Origin: [Clostridium] leptum DSM 753
GTDB lineage: Bacteria > Bacillota > Clostridia > Oscillospirales > Acutalibacteraceae
DNA: 64,000 nt
Direction of reading: 5' to 3'
NCBI GenBank assembly: GCA_000154345.1
Contig: DS480341.1
Coordinates: 1 to 64,000, forward strand
Shown: piece after piece, positions 7,394 to 16,435 of the stretch
How positions within the stretch are numbered: position 1 is the stretch's first letter
Layout of the letters: every line of letters starts with the position of its first letter
Notes under the pieces: model-generated
The model's database searches: none
What the model was told of the DNA's origin: nothing
What the model saw: only the letters and a program-made list of their open reading frames with translations
Position numbers and translations under genes: made by a program

Positions 7394-7429
7394 TTGACAA
7401 TCCTACTATACTATCAGGAGGATTGTCAA
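7394..7429 (-). promoter_or_regulatory. promoter/operator of the MFS gene
   Basis: A perfect 11-bp inverted repeat, TTGACAATCCT ... AGGATTGTCAA, with a 14-bp centre. On the minus strand the left arm contains the -35 TTGACA (7424-7429) and the right arm the -10 TAGGAT (7400-7405), 18 bp apart. The repeat thus covers both polymerase contact sites, as expected for an operator. The reverse strand also carries TTGACA. Confidence 0.65.
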
Positions 7430-7551
7430 TCGGGCAAATTAATCATTTTAAAGTTCAGCACAATCAGACAAAAGCAAGGCAAATTTTATGTTTCTTTCGC
7501 AGAGAGCGGCTAAAAACAGACCTCCTCAAACGGCAGGCAAAAGCTGCAATC

Positions 7552-7608
7552 AAAAAAGCTTCCAACCGAAAGCGGCCTTAAAGACGCTTTCGGTTGGAAG
7601 CTTTTATT
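7552..7608. terminator. bidirectional terminator after vanZ-like gene
   Basis: AAAAGCTTCCAACCGAAAGCG pairs with CGCTTTCGGTTGGAAGCTTTT around a 10-nt loop, with A/T runs on both sides. It closes the long minus-strand pyr/deo block. Confidence 0.85.
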
Positions 7609-7642
7609 GATTTTTGCCGAAACCGGCCTCGGCAGCCTGTTT

Positions 7643-8590
7643 TTATTCCTTCGCCGGTCCCTGAGCCTGGTCAGCCGTCTTTCCTTTTCGGCGCTCCCTA
7701 CGCTGGGATTCCCATACATAACAAATTTTTGCCTCTTTCCCTTTGGTCACGCTTCGGCGGATACGGTCAAGAAGATATTTAACAAAGCCTCCCAGGCCAA
7801 ACCCGGCCATAGAGCAGATCACGTCGTCCACGTCCGCCACGCCGGTATTCAAAGTATATTGAAACGCCTCAATCACAACCACTAGAGCCAACGGAACCAG
7901 CAGCCTTTTCCACAGCCTCCAGGCCGGCGTCAGCGCGGACAGGAAGAAGCCAATCGGGATAAAAAAGATCACATCGCTGAAAAACAGCTTCATCCCATCG
8001 GGATTTCCCTCTCGAAACGCCTGAATATAACGTAAGATCTGAGAAAAGGGCACTAAATTCAACTGGCGCATCCCACTAAAGTTCATTGGACGGAAATAGA
8101 GAAAAATCGCCAGCAGCAAAATCAGCAGGTAGCATCCGGATGCCACGGAAGCCTTCTGGAAAAAACAGCAAAAGTCCCTTTTCGCCTCCGGTTCGCTCCA
8201 ATTTCCCTGGGCAAAAATACGCATGAGAAAACAGCAGAGCAAGGGCATTGACCAAACCATCCCCCAGCTCACCCCATCGTACACGTTGACAGCCATGGTG
8301 AAATCCTCCATGCTGGGCCCCTCATAGATCCTGATTCCAATCCGGATTGCAAACGTAATTACTGTGAGAAACATGGAGGACAGCATCGCCACGCCTATCG
8401 GCTCGTACAGCTTGAACAGAAGCAAAAGGACAAGCGCTATGCCGAAGGCAACCACGGCCACAAAAATCTGGCGGTAAACATCGGAAAAATAGCTCTGCGC
8501 GTCTTGGGGCAGCAGAAACATAGCCAGGCCGGCCGCAATAGACACAAACCATTGGATGCTGCTCATTCTGGGAGGCGCTTTCACCTTCAT
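7643..8590 (-). CDS. VanZ-like membrane protein
   Basis: 315 residues with about eight hydrophobic helices. The C-terminal half has the VanZ-like pattern: FFIPIGFFLSAL, then EAFQYTLNTGVADVDDVICSMAGFGLGG. VanZ itself gives low teicoplanin resistance by an unknown mechanism; most relatives have no known role. The ATG at 8590 overlaps the ruvX stop (ATGA) and has AGGAGG 8 bp upstream, so I prefer it over a TTG two codons earlier. It ends with a basic tail and is the last gene of the operon. Confidence 0.8.
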   Translation of the reverse strand: MKVKAPPRMSSIQWFVSIAAGLAMFLLPQDAQSYFSDVYRQIFVAVVAFGIALVLLLLFKLYEPIGVAMLSSMFLTVITFAIRIGIRIYEGPSMEDFTMAVNVYDGVSWGMVWSMPLLCCFLMRIFAQGNWSEPEAKRDFCCFFQKASVASGCYLLILLLAIFLYFRPMNFSGMRQLNLVPFSQILRYIQAFREGNPDGMKLFFSDVIFFIPIGFFLSALTPAWRLWKRLLVPLALVVVIEAFQYTLNTGVADVDDVICSMAGFGLGGFVKYLLDRIRRSVTKGKEAKICYVWESQRRERRKGKTADQAQGPAKE

Positions 8591-9009
8591 AGGCAATTCC
8601 TCCTATAATCCAAATAATTCTGTAAAATAATGACCGCGGCGACGCTGTCCACCACAGCCTTTCTTTTTTTCCCCCTGACATCGGTCTGATTTAGATAGCC
8701 ATGGGCAGTCACTGTAGTGCCCCGTTCATCCACAAAGGCTACCGGCAGGCCTGTCTTTTCTTGCAGAAGCGCTCCAAATTCCCGGGCGTTTTGGGCGCTT
8801 TCCCCTTCTGAGCCATCCATATTTTTCGGCAGGCCCAAAGCGATTTGCTCCGCCCGCCGCTCGTTTGAAAGCTTGACTATTTTCTCTATCAGCCGCTCCC
8901 TGTTGTGCTCCTGAATGACGCATAGGGGCGACGCCAGCATTTCCGCCCGGTCGCATACCGCCACGCCGGTACGGGCCTTGCCCAAATCGATTCCCAGGAT
9001 GATCATCAC
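8587..9009 (-). CDS. ruvX: RuvX/YqgF pre-16S rRNA nuclease, Holliday junction resolvase-like
   Basis: 140 residues with an RNase H-like fold of the RuvX/YqgF family, which matures the 16S rRNA 5' end. Motif GIDLGKARTGVA (residues 6-17) supplies the first catalytic Asp. GLPKNMDGSEG is the conserved middle loop, FVDERGTT gives the second acid pair and VDSVAAVIIL near 121-130 the last. The start may be GTG at 9009 or the adjacent ATG at 9006, both overlapping the stop of the upstream phosphatase gene. Its usual DUF1292 partner lies apart, at 2128. Confidence 0.92.
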   Translation of the reverse strand: MMIILGIDLGKARTGVAVCDRAEMLASPLCVIQEHNRERLIEKIVKLSNERRAEQIALGLPKNMDGSEGESAQNAREFGALLQEKTGLPVAFVDERGTTVTAHGYLNQTDVRGKKRKAVVDSVAAVIILQNYLDYRRNCL

Positions 9010-9680
9010 GCGCTGCCTTTCTTCTTTTCAGGTCTCCACCAATCCTGTTTTTCAAAGGTGGAAACCTCCGGATTTAAATGGGAAGCGTCGTTCTGTGAGA
9101 CGATGTGCGGCACAAAGCTGTCGTCATATTCCACCACACTGACCGCGGTATTATCGCACCACTCCACGGAATTTAATTCCTCAATCGGCTTTCCGCCCGC
9201 GTAACACAGGAAATTCCGGATCGCGCAGCCATGGGTGGCGATGCAAACCGTTTTTCCCGGGTGCTCTCCGGCGATCCTGTCCACGCAGCTTTTCATCCGC
9301 TCAAACACATGAACCATCGGCTCGCCGTCCCGCGGCGCAAACTTCCAGGGCTGGTTCTCCCATAAGTCGTAGTCCTCGGGATACAGGGTAGAAAACTCGT
9401 TCCAGGGACCTCCCTCCCAGTAGCCGCCGTTGATCTCCATCAAATCCGCCTCCACATAAATTGGCAAATGATGAAACTGATTGATGGCCTCGGCAGTAGC
9501 ATAAGCCCGCTTCAGGGGGCTGGAATATAAGTAATCGATCTTTACATTCCGCATCCGGAGCGCCAAAAGCTCCAGCTGTTTTTTCCCGTTCTCGGTCACC
9601 TCGGCGTCCGTGTGTCCCTGAAACCGTCGGTTTAAATTTCCCGCCGCTTCACAGTGGCGGACCAAAATAATTCTTGTCAT
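9006..9680 (-). CDS. histidine phosphatase family protein (phosphoglycerate mutase-like)
   Basis: 224 residues. The N-terminal LVRHCEAAGN holds the phospho-accepting His9; SSPLKRAYATAEAI and the second-half ATHGCAIRNFL complete the branch-1 phosphatase active site. The substrate range of such GpmB/CobC/PhoE-like enzymes is broad and cannot be assigned. The ATG at 9680 has AGGAG 9 bp upstream; an earlier in-frame ATG at 9689 sits directly on that site and is less likely. It lies between pyrD and ruvX in the same operon, so a role in nucleotide dephosphorylation is conceivable (inference). Confidence 0.85.
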   Translation of the reverse strand: MTRIILVRHCEAAGNLNRRFQGHTDAEVTENGKKQLELLALRMRNVKIDYLYSSPLKRAYATAEAINQFHHLPIYVEADLMEINGGYWEGGPWNEFSTLYPEDYDLWENQPWKFAPRDGEPMVHVFERMKSCVDRIAGEHPGKTVCIATHGCAIRNFLCYAGGKPIEELNSVEWCDNTAVSVVEYDDSFVPHIVSQNDASHLNPEVSTFEKQDWWRPEKKKGSA

Positions 9681-9697
9681 GCTTGTCATCTCCTAAT

Positions 9698-10609
9698 TTA
9701 CCACGGCTTGACCATGCCGGCCAGCTCAGTCACTGAGGCGATTCCCTGATCATCCAGGTAGCGGTTCAGTCCTTCCTTGATTTTCAGGGGAGCATAGGGA
9801 TCAGAAAACAGAGCCGTGCCCACCTGGATGGCGGAAGCCCCCGCCAGCATCATCTCCACCGCGTCCCGCCAGGTGGAGATTCCTCCCATGCCCACCACGG
9901 GAATTTTGACCGCACCGGCCGTCTGCCAAACCATGCGGACCGCGACCGGAAACACGGCCGGGCCGGAAAGGCCTCCGGTATTATTTCGGATAATGGGACG
10001 GCGGGTGTTGATATCGATCCGCATCCCAGTCAGTGTATTGATCAGCGATAAGGCGTCGGCGCCCTCGCTTTCCGCCGCCCTGGCGATCTCAGCGATATCA
10101 GACACATTGGGGGAAAGCTTCACCATCAGCGGCTTTTTGCAGTGGGCGCGGACCTCCCTGGTGATGGCTCCCACGCTTTGACAGGAGGTGCCGAACTGAA
10201 CCCCGCCATGCTTCACATTGGGGCAGGAAATGTTCATCTCGATCATATCCACAGAGGATTCAGAGAGCTTTTCCGCCATTTGGGCGTATTCCTCCGGCGT
10301 GTTCCCGGCAATATTGGCGATCACAACCGTTTCCTGCTCCTTGAGCCAGGGCAGGTCCCGCTCTATAAAATGATCCACGCCTGGATTTTGCAGGCCGACG
10401 GCGTTTAAAATCCCAGACGGGGTCTCGGCGATTCTCGGCGGCGGATTACCCATTCTGGGCTTCAGGGTGATCCCCTTGCAGGAAAGGCCGCCGATCTCCC
10501 TCAGCGGATAAAACTCGCTGTATTCCCGGCCGAAGCCGAAGGTGCCGGAAGCGGTGATCACCGGATTCTTAAATTCCACGCCGGCGATATTCACAGTTAA
10601 ATCCGCCAT
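9698..10609 (-). CDS. pyrD: dihydroorotate dehydrogenase B, catalytic subunit
   Basis: 303 residues, class 1B. It oxidises dihydroorotate to orotate, the fourth step of UMP synthesis, with electrons leaving through PyrK to NAD+. VITASGTFGFG near residue 20 and the NISCPNVKHGG motif contain the FMN/orotate contacts and the catalytic cysteine typical of class 1 enzymes. The VVGMGGISTWRDAVEMMLAG segment binds the FMN phosphate. The ATG overlaps the pyrK stop by one base (TAATG), so the two subunits are translationally coupled. Confidence 0.96.
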   Translation of the reverse strand: MADLTVNIAGVEFKNPVITASGTFGFGREYSEFYPLREIGGLSCKGITLKPRMGNPPPRIAETPSGILNAVGLQNPGVDHFIERDLPWLKEQETVVIANIAGNTPEEYAQMAEKLSESSVDMIEMNISCPNVKHGGVQFGTSCQSVGAITREVRAHCKKPLMVKLSPNVSDIAEIARAAESEGADALSLINTLTGMRIDINTRRPIIRNNTGGLSGPAVFPVAVRMVWQTAGAVKIPVVGMGGISTWRDAVEMMLAGASAIQVGTALFSDPYAPLKIKEGLNRYLDDQGIASVTELAGMVKPW

Positions 10610-11391
10610 TAGAAAACCACCTCCTCAGCATTGAACACAGGACCGTCCTTGCAAACGTGGAGATAAGCCTCTTCCCCGTCCGCTTTTTTGATTTTGCAGG
10701 CGCACACCAGGCATGCTCCCACACCGCATCCCATCCGTTCCTCCAGGGAAATCTGGCAGGGTACGCCCCGTGCTTCAGCTTCTTCCGCCACACCCTTCAG
10801 CATGGGTCCAGGACCGCAGGCCAGCACAACGTCCTTCGGTTCTTCCAGAACCTTCCTCAGCGGCTCGGTAACCAGTCCGCGGAACCCCGCGCTTCCGTCG
10901 TCGGTGCACAGAATGACCCGGCAGCCGGCCTTCTCAAAATCCTCCTTCAGAATCACGGCATCCCGGCTGCGGAAGCCCAGGATCACAGTAGCGTTTTTGC
11001 CAAAGGGCTTGGCCGCCATCAAAAGCGGAGGCACTCCGATGCCGCCGCCTACCAATACCGCCCGCCTCGAGGGGTCCCCTGCTGTAAACCCATGGCCCAG
11101 GGGCGCCAAAATATCCACCGTCTGCCCCTCTTCCAATTGGGAAAGAAGCTCAGTGCCCTCTCCCCTCACTTGAAAGACCAGCCGCAGAGTTCCTTCTTCC
11201 GGGTCGGCGTCACAAATAGAAATCGGCCGCCGGAGAGTCTTCCCCGGCACCAAAAGATGGGCAAACTGCCCCGGCTGCGCCTTGGAGGCGAACTCCCGGC
11301 TCTCCACAGTAAAATCGTAAATTCCGGGCTGGAGCTCTTTTTTGCAGACCAGCCGGCAGGACTGGGTATTGTATTTCATGCTATGTGTCAT
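10609..11391 (-). CDS. pyrK: dihydroorotate dehydrogenase B, electron transfer subunit
   Basis: About 260 residues with a ferredoxin reductase-like fold. PGQFAHLLV and RRPISICD bind FAD, LVGGGIGVPPL binds NAD, and a C-terminal [2Fe-2S] site has the pattern CGVGACLVCACK with a last Cys in LHVCKDGP. It passes electrons from PyrD to NAD+. I place the start at the ATG 11391 (AGAGG 9 bp upstream) rather than an in-frame codon at 11457, which would add 22 basic residues absent from the family; ATG 11379 is also possible. About 300 bp without a feature separates it from pyrF. Confidence 0.93.
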   Translation of the reverse strand: MTHSMKYNTQSCRLVCKKELQPGIYDFTVESREFASKAQPGQFAHLLVPGKTLRRPISICDADPEEGTLRLVFQVRGEGTELLSQLEEGQTVDILAPLGHGFTAGDPSRRAVLVGGGIGVPPLLMAAKPFGKNATVILGFRSRDAVILKEDFEKAGCRVILCTDDGSAGFRGLVTEPLRKVLEEPKDVVLACGPGPMLKGVAEEAEARGVPCQISLEERMGCGVGACLVCACKIKKADGEEAYLHVCKDGPVFNAEEVVF

Positions 11392-11687
11392 CCTTCCGTC
11401 CTCTCCAGGAGAGGATAAGACTTTATAAGTATTGTAGCGTGCTTTTTTAATTCTCAATAGGTTTTCCCAGCAGGCTTTGCTTTCCAGCTCTTTCCGGCGG
11501 ATAAAGGCCCAAAAGCTTTGAGAGCAGTCTGCTCCGGCGGCGGCCCCTCCGCTGACGCCGCTAAGGTCATAGGCCGCCGTATGAACCGCACCTCTGAATT
11601 ATCACCGGCTGCGGCTCCGGCGGTGCCGCCCAGATTATCACTTATGGGCCGTCTGGGAAGCGGCCTCTCATCGGAGAAAACGAAAGC

Positions 11688-12614
11688 TTATCCCGCCTGG
11701 ATACAGCCTACGATCTCATCCCGCATCCGGATGGCCTCCCGCCGGGCGGCGCCCGCATAATCCCTTTCGTCACAGCCTTCCTTCTGCCAGGCGCAGAGAA
11801 TCCCCCGGGAGGAATTGATAATGGCTCCCAAGCCGTTTTGGTCAAAGGCGGGGGCTACATCTCTGGCGCCGCCGCCCTGGGCGCCGTAACCGGGCACCAG
11901 GAAAAAGGTATGGGGCAAGGCCTCGCGGAGCTCCTGAAGCTGAGCGGGATAGGTGGCCCCCACTACCGCGCCCACGCCGGAATAGCCGTAAGCGCCCATC
12001 AGCTCCCTACCCCACTGCTCGCACATCATGCCCATGGTGTAGTATACCGTATCCTCAGAGGAAATCAATTGATTCTGCAGTTCGCCGGATGAGGGATTGG
12101 AGGTTTTCACCAATACAAACATCCCCTTGTCCATGGCCTTGCACACCTTCAGCACAGGGGTGATTCCATCGGATCCTAAATATCCGTTTACCGTCAAGGC
12201 GTCGGCGCCGAAGGCTGAGCAGGCGGCTTCCTCCACCTGGGTTTCTCCCAGATGGGCTGCGGCGTAAGCCTCCATTGTGGTGCCGATGTCGTTGCGTTTT
12301 CCGTCCTCAATCACGTACATCCCTTTTTCCTTGGCGTACTGGATCGTCTGGGCCAGGGTTCTCATTCCCTGCCAGCCGTACATCTCATAATAGGCGCATT
12401 GAGGCTTTACTGCCGGCACAATATCGCACAGGGCGTCGATTAAGCCCTTATTGTACTCCAAAATAGCCGCGGCGGCTCCCTCCAGAGTTTTTCCGTAATT
12501 CCGATAGGCGTTCTCCTTCAGGTAAGCCGGAAGATAGCTCAGCTTGGGATCTAAGCCCGCCACAGTAGGGTTGTTTTTCGCTTTGATATTGTCGATCAAA
12601 CGGTCAAACGGCAT
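11688..12614 (-). CDS. pyrF: orotidine-5'-phosphate decarboxylase, type 2
   Basis: 308 residues, matching the longer type 2 PyrF. It decarboxylates OMP to UMP. TVAGLDPKLSYLP starts the barrel, and YVIEDGKRNDIGTT carries the catalytic Lys-Asp set of this subfamily. FVLVKTSNPSS and VVGATYPAQL follow, and FLVPGYGAQGGG binds the phosphate. The start ATG is preceded by AGGAGG. It lies between pyrC (170 bp upstream) and pyrK, so four pyr genes share one unit. Confidence 0.95.
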   Translation of the reverse strand: MPFDRLIDNIKAKNNPTVAGLDPKLSYLPAYLKENAYRNYGKTLEGAAAAILEYNKGLIDALCDIVPAVKPQCAYYEMYGWQGMRTLAQTIQYAKEKGMYVIEDGKRNDIGTTMEAYAAAHLGETQVEEAACSAFGADALTVNGYLGSDGITPVLKVCKAMDKGMFVLVKTSNPSSGELQNQLISSEDTVYYTMGMMCEQWGRELMGAYGYSGVGAVVGATYPAQLQELREALPHTFFLVPGYGAQGGGARDVAPAFDQNGLGAIINSSRGILCAWQKEGCDERDYAGAARREAIRMRDEIVGCIQAG

Positions 12615-12785
12615 GATAAATTCCTCCTATGTTTCGGTTTTTGTGTGTTTGATATCTCTCCGCGATTTGTCATTGCTTTTTTATCCTTCAAATTCCAGCC
12701 TTTGATCTTTTAACGCATTTCTTTCCCTTACGCTGTCTTATATCATCTTTTTCACCATTTTATCTCTTTTCCTCCACTTGCCGGC

Positions 12786-14060
12786 TCAGCCGTCCTGGTA
12801 GACTATTTCGCCCCGGCATACGGTCATGACCACCTTGCCGGACAGGGACATACCATGAAACGGGGTGTTTTTGGACCTGCCATGGAGCCTGTCCCGGTCC
12901 ACCGTCCATCGGCGGTTCTCGTCAAACAAGGCAAAATCAGCCGGCCCGCCGGCTCTCAGCGTCCCGCCGGGCAGCTTTAAGAGCCGCGCTGGATTCAAAG
13001 ACATTTTTGCAATCAATTCCGGCAAGGTTAAATAGCCTGTCTTTACCAGCGCCGTATAACAGGCGGACAAGGCTGTTTCCATGCCGATGGAGCCGTTGGG
13101 CGCCCTGTAAAAATCCGCCTTATCCTCCTCGCTGTGAGGAGCGTGGTCCGTGGCGATGGCATCCAGAGTTCCGTCTCTCAGCGCTTCCAGCAGCGCCTTA
13201 CGGTCCTCGTCTGTTCTCAGCGGCGGGCTCATGCGCCAGTCAGCGTTTTTCTTTCTCAGCGCTTCCTCGGTCAGCAGGAGATAATGGGGGGCGGTTTCCC
13301 CAGTGACCTGCACGCCCCGTTTTTTAGCGTCACGGATCATGGCGGCGCTCACCGCCGTGCTCACATGGCAGATATGAATCGGGACGCCATAGGATTCCGC
13401 CAGCGCGATTTCCCTGGCTGTAGCCGCGTTTTCGCTGGCCGCCGGCACGCCGGGAACATTCAGTTCCCGGGAAACCGCACCCTCGTTCATCAGTCCGCCC
13501 TGGGACAAATATAAATCCTCACAATGGGACACCACCCTCAAGCCAAGGCTGGCGGCTTCCTTCATGGCTCTGGCCATCAGCAGGGAGTTCTCCACCGGCC
13601 TGCCGTCATCCGTTAAAGCAACGGCGCCGGCCTTTTGCAGTTCCATGAAAGGGGCCAGCTCCTCCCCTTTCATTCCCTTCGTGATGCAAACGGCTGGATA
13701 AACCCTGCAGCAGGCGCTTTCAGCTCTTTGCAGGAGCTCCTCCACCAAGGCGGGAGAATCCATAGGAGGCTTTGTGTTGGGCATAGCCAGCAGAGAGGTC
13801 ACTCCCCCGGCGGCGGCGGCCCGGCAGCCGGTGAACACGTCCTCTTTATAGGTAAGCCCCGGATCTCTCAGATGAACGTGCATGTCCACAAGGCCTGGCA
13901 GCAAGGCGAGGCTCTGAGCGTCCACGGTCTTATCCGCTGGGTCCTGTATATTTTTTTCTATTTTTTCAATAACTCCATTCCTGCATAGCAGGTCAAGCCG
14001 CTCACAGCATATTTTTTCAGGGTCTGCCAGCTTAGCGCCCCGGATTAGGATGCTTCCCAT
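12786..14060 (-). CDS. pyrC: dihydroorotase
   Basis: 424 residues, the class I (PyrC/AllB-like) amidohydrolase length. It cyclises carbamoyl aspartate to dihydroorotate. DMHVHLRDPG supplies the Zn-binding His61 and His63; TSLLAMPNTKPP, VVSHCEDLYL, IHICHVSTA and AIATDHAPHSEEDK complete the metal and substrate ligands, so it is probably active rather than a pseudo-dihydroorotase. The start ATG follows GAGGTG. It is the first gene of the pyr unit, with a promoter at 14088-14116. No PyrR attenuator was seen. Confidence 0.95.
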   Translation of the reverse strand: MGSILIRGAKLADPEKICCERLDLLCRNGVIEKIEKNIQDPADKTVDAQSLALLPGLVDMHVHLRDPGLTYKEDVFTGCRAAAAGGVTSLLAMPNTKPPMDSPALVEELLQRAESACCRVYPAVCITKGMKGEELAPFMELQKAGAVALTDDGRPVENSLLMARAMKEAASLGLRVVSHCEDLYLSQGGLMNEGAVSRELNVPGVPAASENAATAREIALAESYGVPIHICHVSTAVSAAMIRDAKKRGVQVTGETAPHYLLLTEEALRKKNADWRMSPPLRTDEDRKALLEALRDGTLDAIATDHAPHSEEDKADFYRAPNGSIGMETALSACYTALVKTGYLTLPELIAKMSLNPARLLKLPGGTLRAGGPADFALFDENRRWTVDRDRLHGRSKNTPFHGMSLSGKVVMTVCRGEIVYQDG

Positions 14061-14087
14061 TCGATCACCTCATTTTTCTCTAATGAT

Positions 14088-14116
14088 AGCATACCCTTTT
14101 TCTTCCTTTCTGTAAA
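14088..14116 (-). promoter_or_regulatory. promoter of the pyr unit
   Basis: Minus strand TTTACA (14111-14116), 17-bp spacer, TATGCT (14088-14093), about 30 bp before the pyrC start. From here to 14348 nothing else was recognised. Confidence 0.65.
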
Positions 14117-14348
14117 GGAAGATCCAAAAGAAAGATGCTGTTTTTTACCGTTTCGCGCGGCGGTGGGCAGAGAAACGCACGGCAATTAAAAACAAATTCA
14201 CACGGCGAACGCCCGCATGGCCGCTTTCATGATTTTAAGGCGGTTTCCCAAGGAGGCTCCATCAGGAATCAGGAAAGCCTATCGTCTTTTTTACCCACCG
14301 GGCCGTCTCCGCTGTTTTCAAAAATGATTTCAGGTTTTGAATGAAGCC

Positions 14349-15674
14349 TCATTCCACCGGAAAGGTCCCCTCCCCGGTTACTCTGGCATAAATCAGCGGT
14401 TCCTTTTCCGGAGGCTGGGAGCCAAAGGAAAGAGCGCTGCAAAACGTATCCGCAGCCGGAGAGAGAAGCTCTTTCCGGCTGGTAAGCAGCGTGGCTATAC
14501 TGTCGCCTTTCCGCACAAAGTCTCCCGGCTTTTTATGAAGCTCAATTCCGGCGCCGTAATCAACAGCGTCTCCTTTTCTCTCTCGGCCCGCTCCCAGCTG
14601 AGCGGCGGCCGCGCCGACCAAACGGGTATCCATATGGGTAAGGAAGCCCTCCCGGGAAGAAAAAACCTCTTTTCGAAAAGAGGCCTGGGGCAGCCGGGAA
14701 AAGTCCTCTAAGGCGCTTTCATCCCCGCCCTGGGCTTTTACCATCTCCTTCAGCTTGCGAAAGGCTTCCCCATTGCCGAGCTGCTTTCTTGCCAGGGCAC
14801 AGCACTCCTCCTGCCCACCTTTTCCCGACAGGGCCAGCAGCCCTGCGCACAGGTTCAAGCACAGCTCCGTCAGATCCTCAGGGCCTTGCCCCCGCAGGGT
14901 CTGCACGGCTTCCATCACCTCCAGGGCGTTGCCGATCCGGTTTCCCAAGGGGCGGTCCATATTGGTAATCAAGGCCGCCGTTTTCCGGCCCGCCCTGGTT
15001 CCGATGCCCACCATTTCCCGCGCTAAGGCGGCGGCGTCCTCAGCCCGCTTCATAAAGGCCCCGCTGCCGGTTTTCACATCCAGCAGAATACAATCCGCCC
15101 CCGCCGCCAGCTTTTTGCTCATAACGCTGGAGGCGATCAGCGGGATGCTCTCCACCGTGGCGGTAACATCGCGCAAGGCGTAAAGCTTTTTATCCGCCGG
15201 TGCCAGATTCCCGGTTTGGCCGATAACGCAGCAGCCCACCCGGTTGACAATCTCAATAAACTTTTCCCGATCCAATTCCACTTGAAAGCCCGGAATCGCC
15301 TCCAGCTTATCCAAGGTTCCTCCCGTATGTCCTAGGCCTCTTCCGCTCATTTTCGCCATTTTCACCCCCAAAGAGGCTACGACCGGCGCAACCACCAGAG
15401 TGGTTTTATCTCCCACGCCGCCGGTACTGTGCTTGTCGGCCTTAGCCCCGCCGATACCGGACAAATCCACCTGGTCTCCGGAGGCAGCCATTGCCATGGT
15501 CAGATCTGTTGTTTCCCGCCGATCCATTCCGTTGATGCAAATAGCCATCAGCAAAGCCGACGCCTGATAATCCGGGATCATCCCCTGGGTGTATTGACTC
15601 ACAAAAAAGCGGATCTCCTCCTCCGACAGGGCAAGGCCATCCCGCTTTTTGGCAATGATGTCATAAATTCTCAT
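14349..15674 (-). CDS. pdp: pyrimidine-nucleoside phosphorylase
   Basis: 441 residues. It phosphorolyses uridine, thymidine or deoxyuridine to base and (deoxy)ribose 1-phosphate. The family signature SGRGLGHTGGTLDKLEAIPG is complete. KHSTGGVGDKT (81-91) binds phosphate, and the C-terminal domain (YGAGIELHKKPGDFV) is normal. In Firmicutes this family is usually Pdp rather than the thymidine-specific DeoA. The ATG at 15674 has GAAGG upstream; a TTG six codons earlier lacks support. Its (deoxy)ribose 1-phosphate product feeds DeoB, encoded four genes upstream. Confidence 0.93.
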   Translation of the reverse strand: MRIYDIIAKKRDGLALSEEEIRFFVSQYTQGMIPDYQASALLMAICINGMDRRETTDLTMAMAASGDQVDLSGIGGAKADKHSTGGVGDKTTLVVAPVVASLGVKMAKMSGRGLGHTGGTLDKLEAIPGFQVELDREKFIEIVNRVGCCVIGQTGNLAPADKKLYALRDVTATVESIPLIASSVMSKKLAAGADCILLDVKTGSGAFMKRAEDAAALAREMVGIGTRAGRKTAALITNMDRPLGNRIGNALEVMEAVQTLRGQGPEDLTELCLNLCAGLLALSGKGGQEECCALARKQLGNGEAFRKLKEMVKAQGGDESALEDFSRLPQASFRKEVFSSREGFLTHMDTRLVGAAAAQLGAGRERKGDAVDYGAGIELHKKPGDFVRKGDSIATLLTSRKELLSPAADTFCSALSFGSQPPEKEPLIYARVTGEGTFPVE

Positions 15675-15994
15675 AGGCGCACCCTTCTTCAATCAATAAA
15701 TTTAAACCGGCAAGGCCGCCTTCCGTCGTTTGGAATCCAAAGAAAGCCGAATCGAAAGGGAACCGCCGCGCAAGCAGGAAACGAAAACAGAGGAAAACCC
15801 AAATTCAACAGCCGGAAACCGAGCCTGAAGCCAGCGGGAAAAGGGCTTCAAACTATTTTAATCTTCGGCCGCAGCTCTTCCGCGGAGCTTAAAAACATTC
15901 AAAGCGCTGCGCGCCGGCTTCACCAATAGCCGTTCCCAGCTTGCTTTCCCCAAAAAATTCTATTTATCTGGTATCCGGGAAACATTTTACGCGG
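15675..15994. other. 320-bp gap between cdd and pdp
   Basis: No promoter, terminator or small gene was recognised. The strand bias of its neighbours suggests read-through from cdd to pdp. Confidence 0.4.
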
Positions 15995-16411
15995 CTATTC
16001 CTCCAGCCTGCTCTTCCGGAAGCCCCTGGGCAAAAGCTCCTTCAGCAAATAAGCTTCCTCCACCCCGTTCTCCGTCGCCAGCAATATCTCAAAGGTTTCC
16101 GGGTCGCAGAATTCCGCCATCACCTGGCGGCATACCCCGCAGGGCGGGCAGGGATTTTCCGGGTTCTCTCCGGTTCTTCCTCCCGCTACGGCGATGGCCA
16201 GAAACTCCCGCTCTCCCTCGCTGACTGCCTTAAAAAAGGCCGTTCTTTCCCCGCAGCTTGTCGGACTGAAAGCGGCGTTCTCAATATTGCAGCCGGTATA
16301 GACTTTTCCATTCTTAGTCAAAAGGGCGGCTCCCACGGCAAAATGGGAATAGGGCGCGTAAGCGTTTTTTCTAGCCTCCAGCGCCAGCCTGCCCAGCCTC
16401 TCACGGTCCAT
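15995..16411 (-). CDS. cdd: cytidine deaminase
   Basis: 138 residues, the tetrameric short form. It deaminates cytidine and deoxycytidine to (deoxy)uridine for salvage. The zinc site is intact: TSCGERTAFF with the catalytic Glu, and PCPPCGVCRQ with two cysteines. NAYAPYSHFAVGAALL and GCNIENAAF bind the nucleoside. The ATG follows GGAGGCGG and lies 24 bp after deoD, so both are in one unit. Confidence 0.96.
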   Translation of the reverse strand: MDRERLGRLALEARKNAYAPYSHFAVGAALLTKNGKVYTGCNIENAAFSPTSCGERTAFFKAVSEGEREFLAIAVAGGRTGENPENPCPPCGVCRQVMAEFCDPETFEILLATENGVEEAYLLKELLPRGFRKSRLEE

Positions 16412-16435
16412 GAAACCGCCTCCTTTTACACTGAT

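Noticed and set aside
10657..11418. Long plus-strand frame antisense to pyrK
   Set aside because: It mirrors the high-G+C third codon positions of the real gene and has no domain; pyrK is fully supported.
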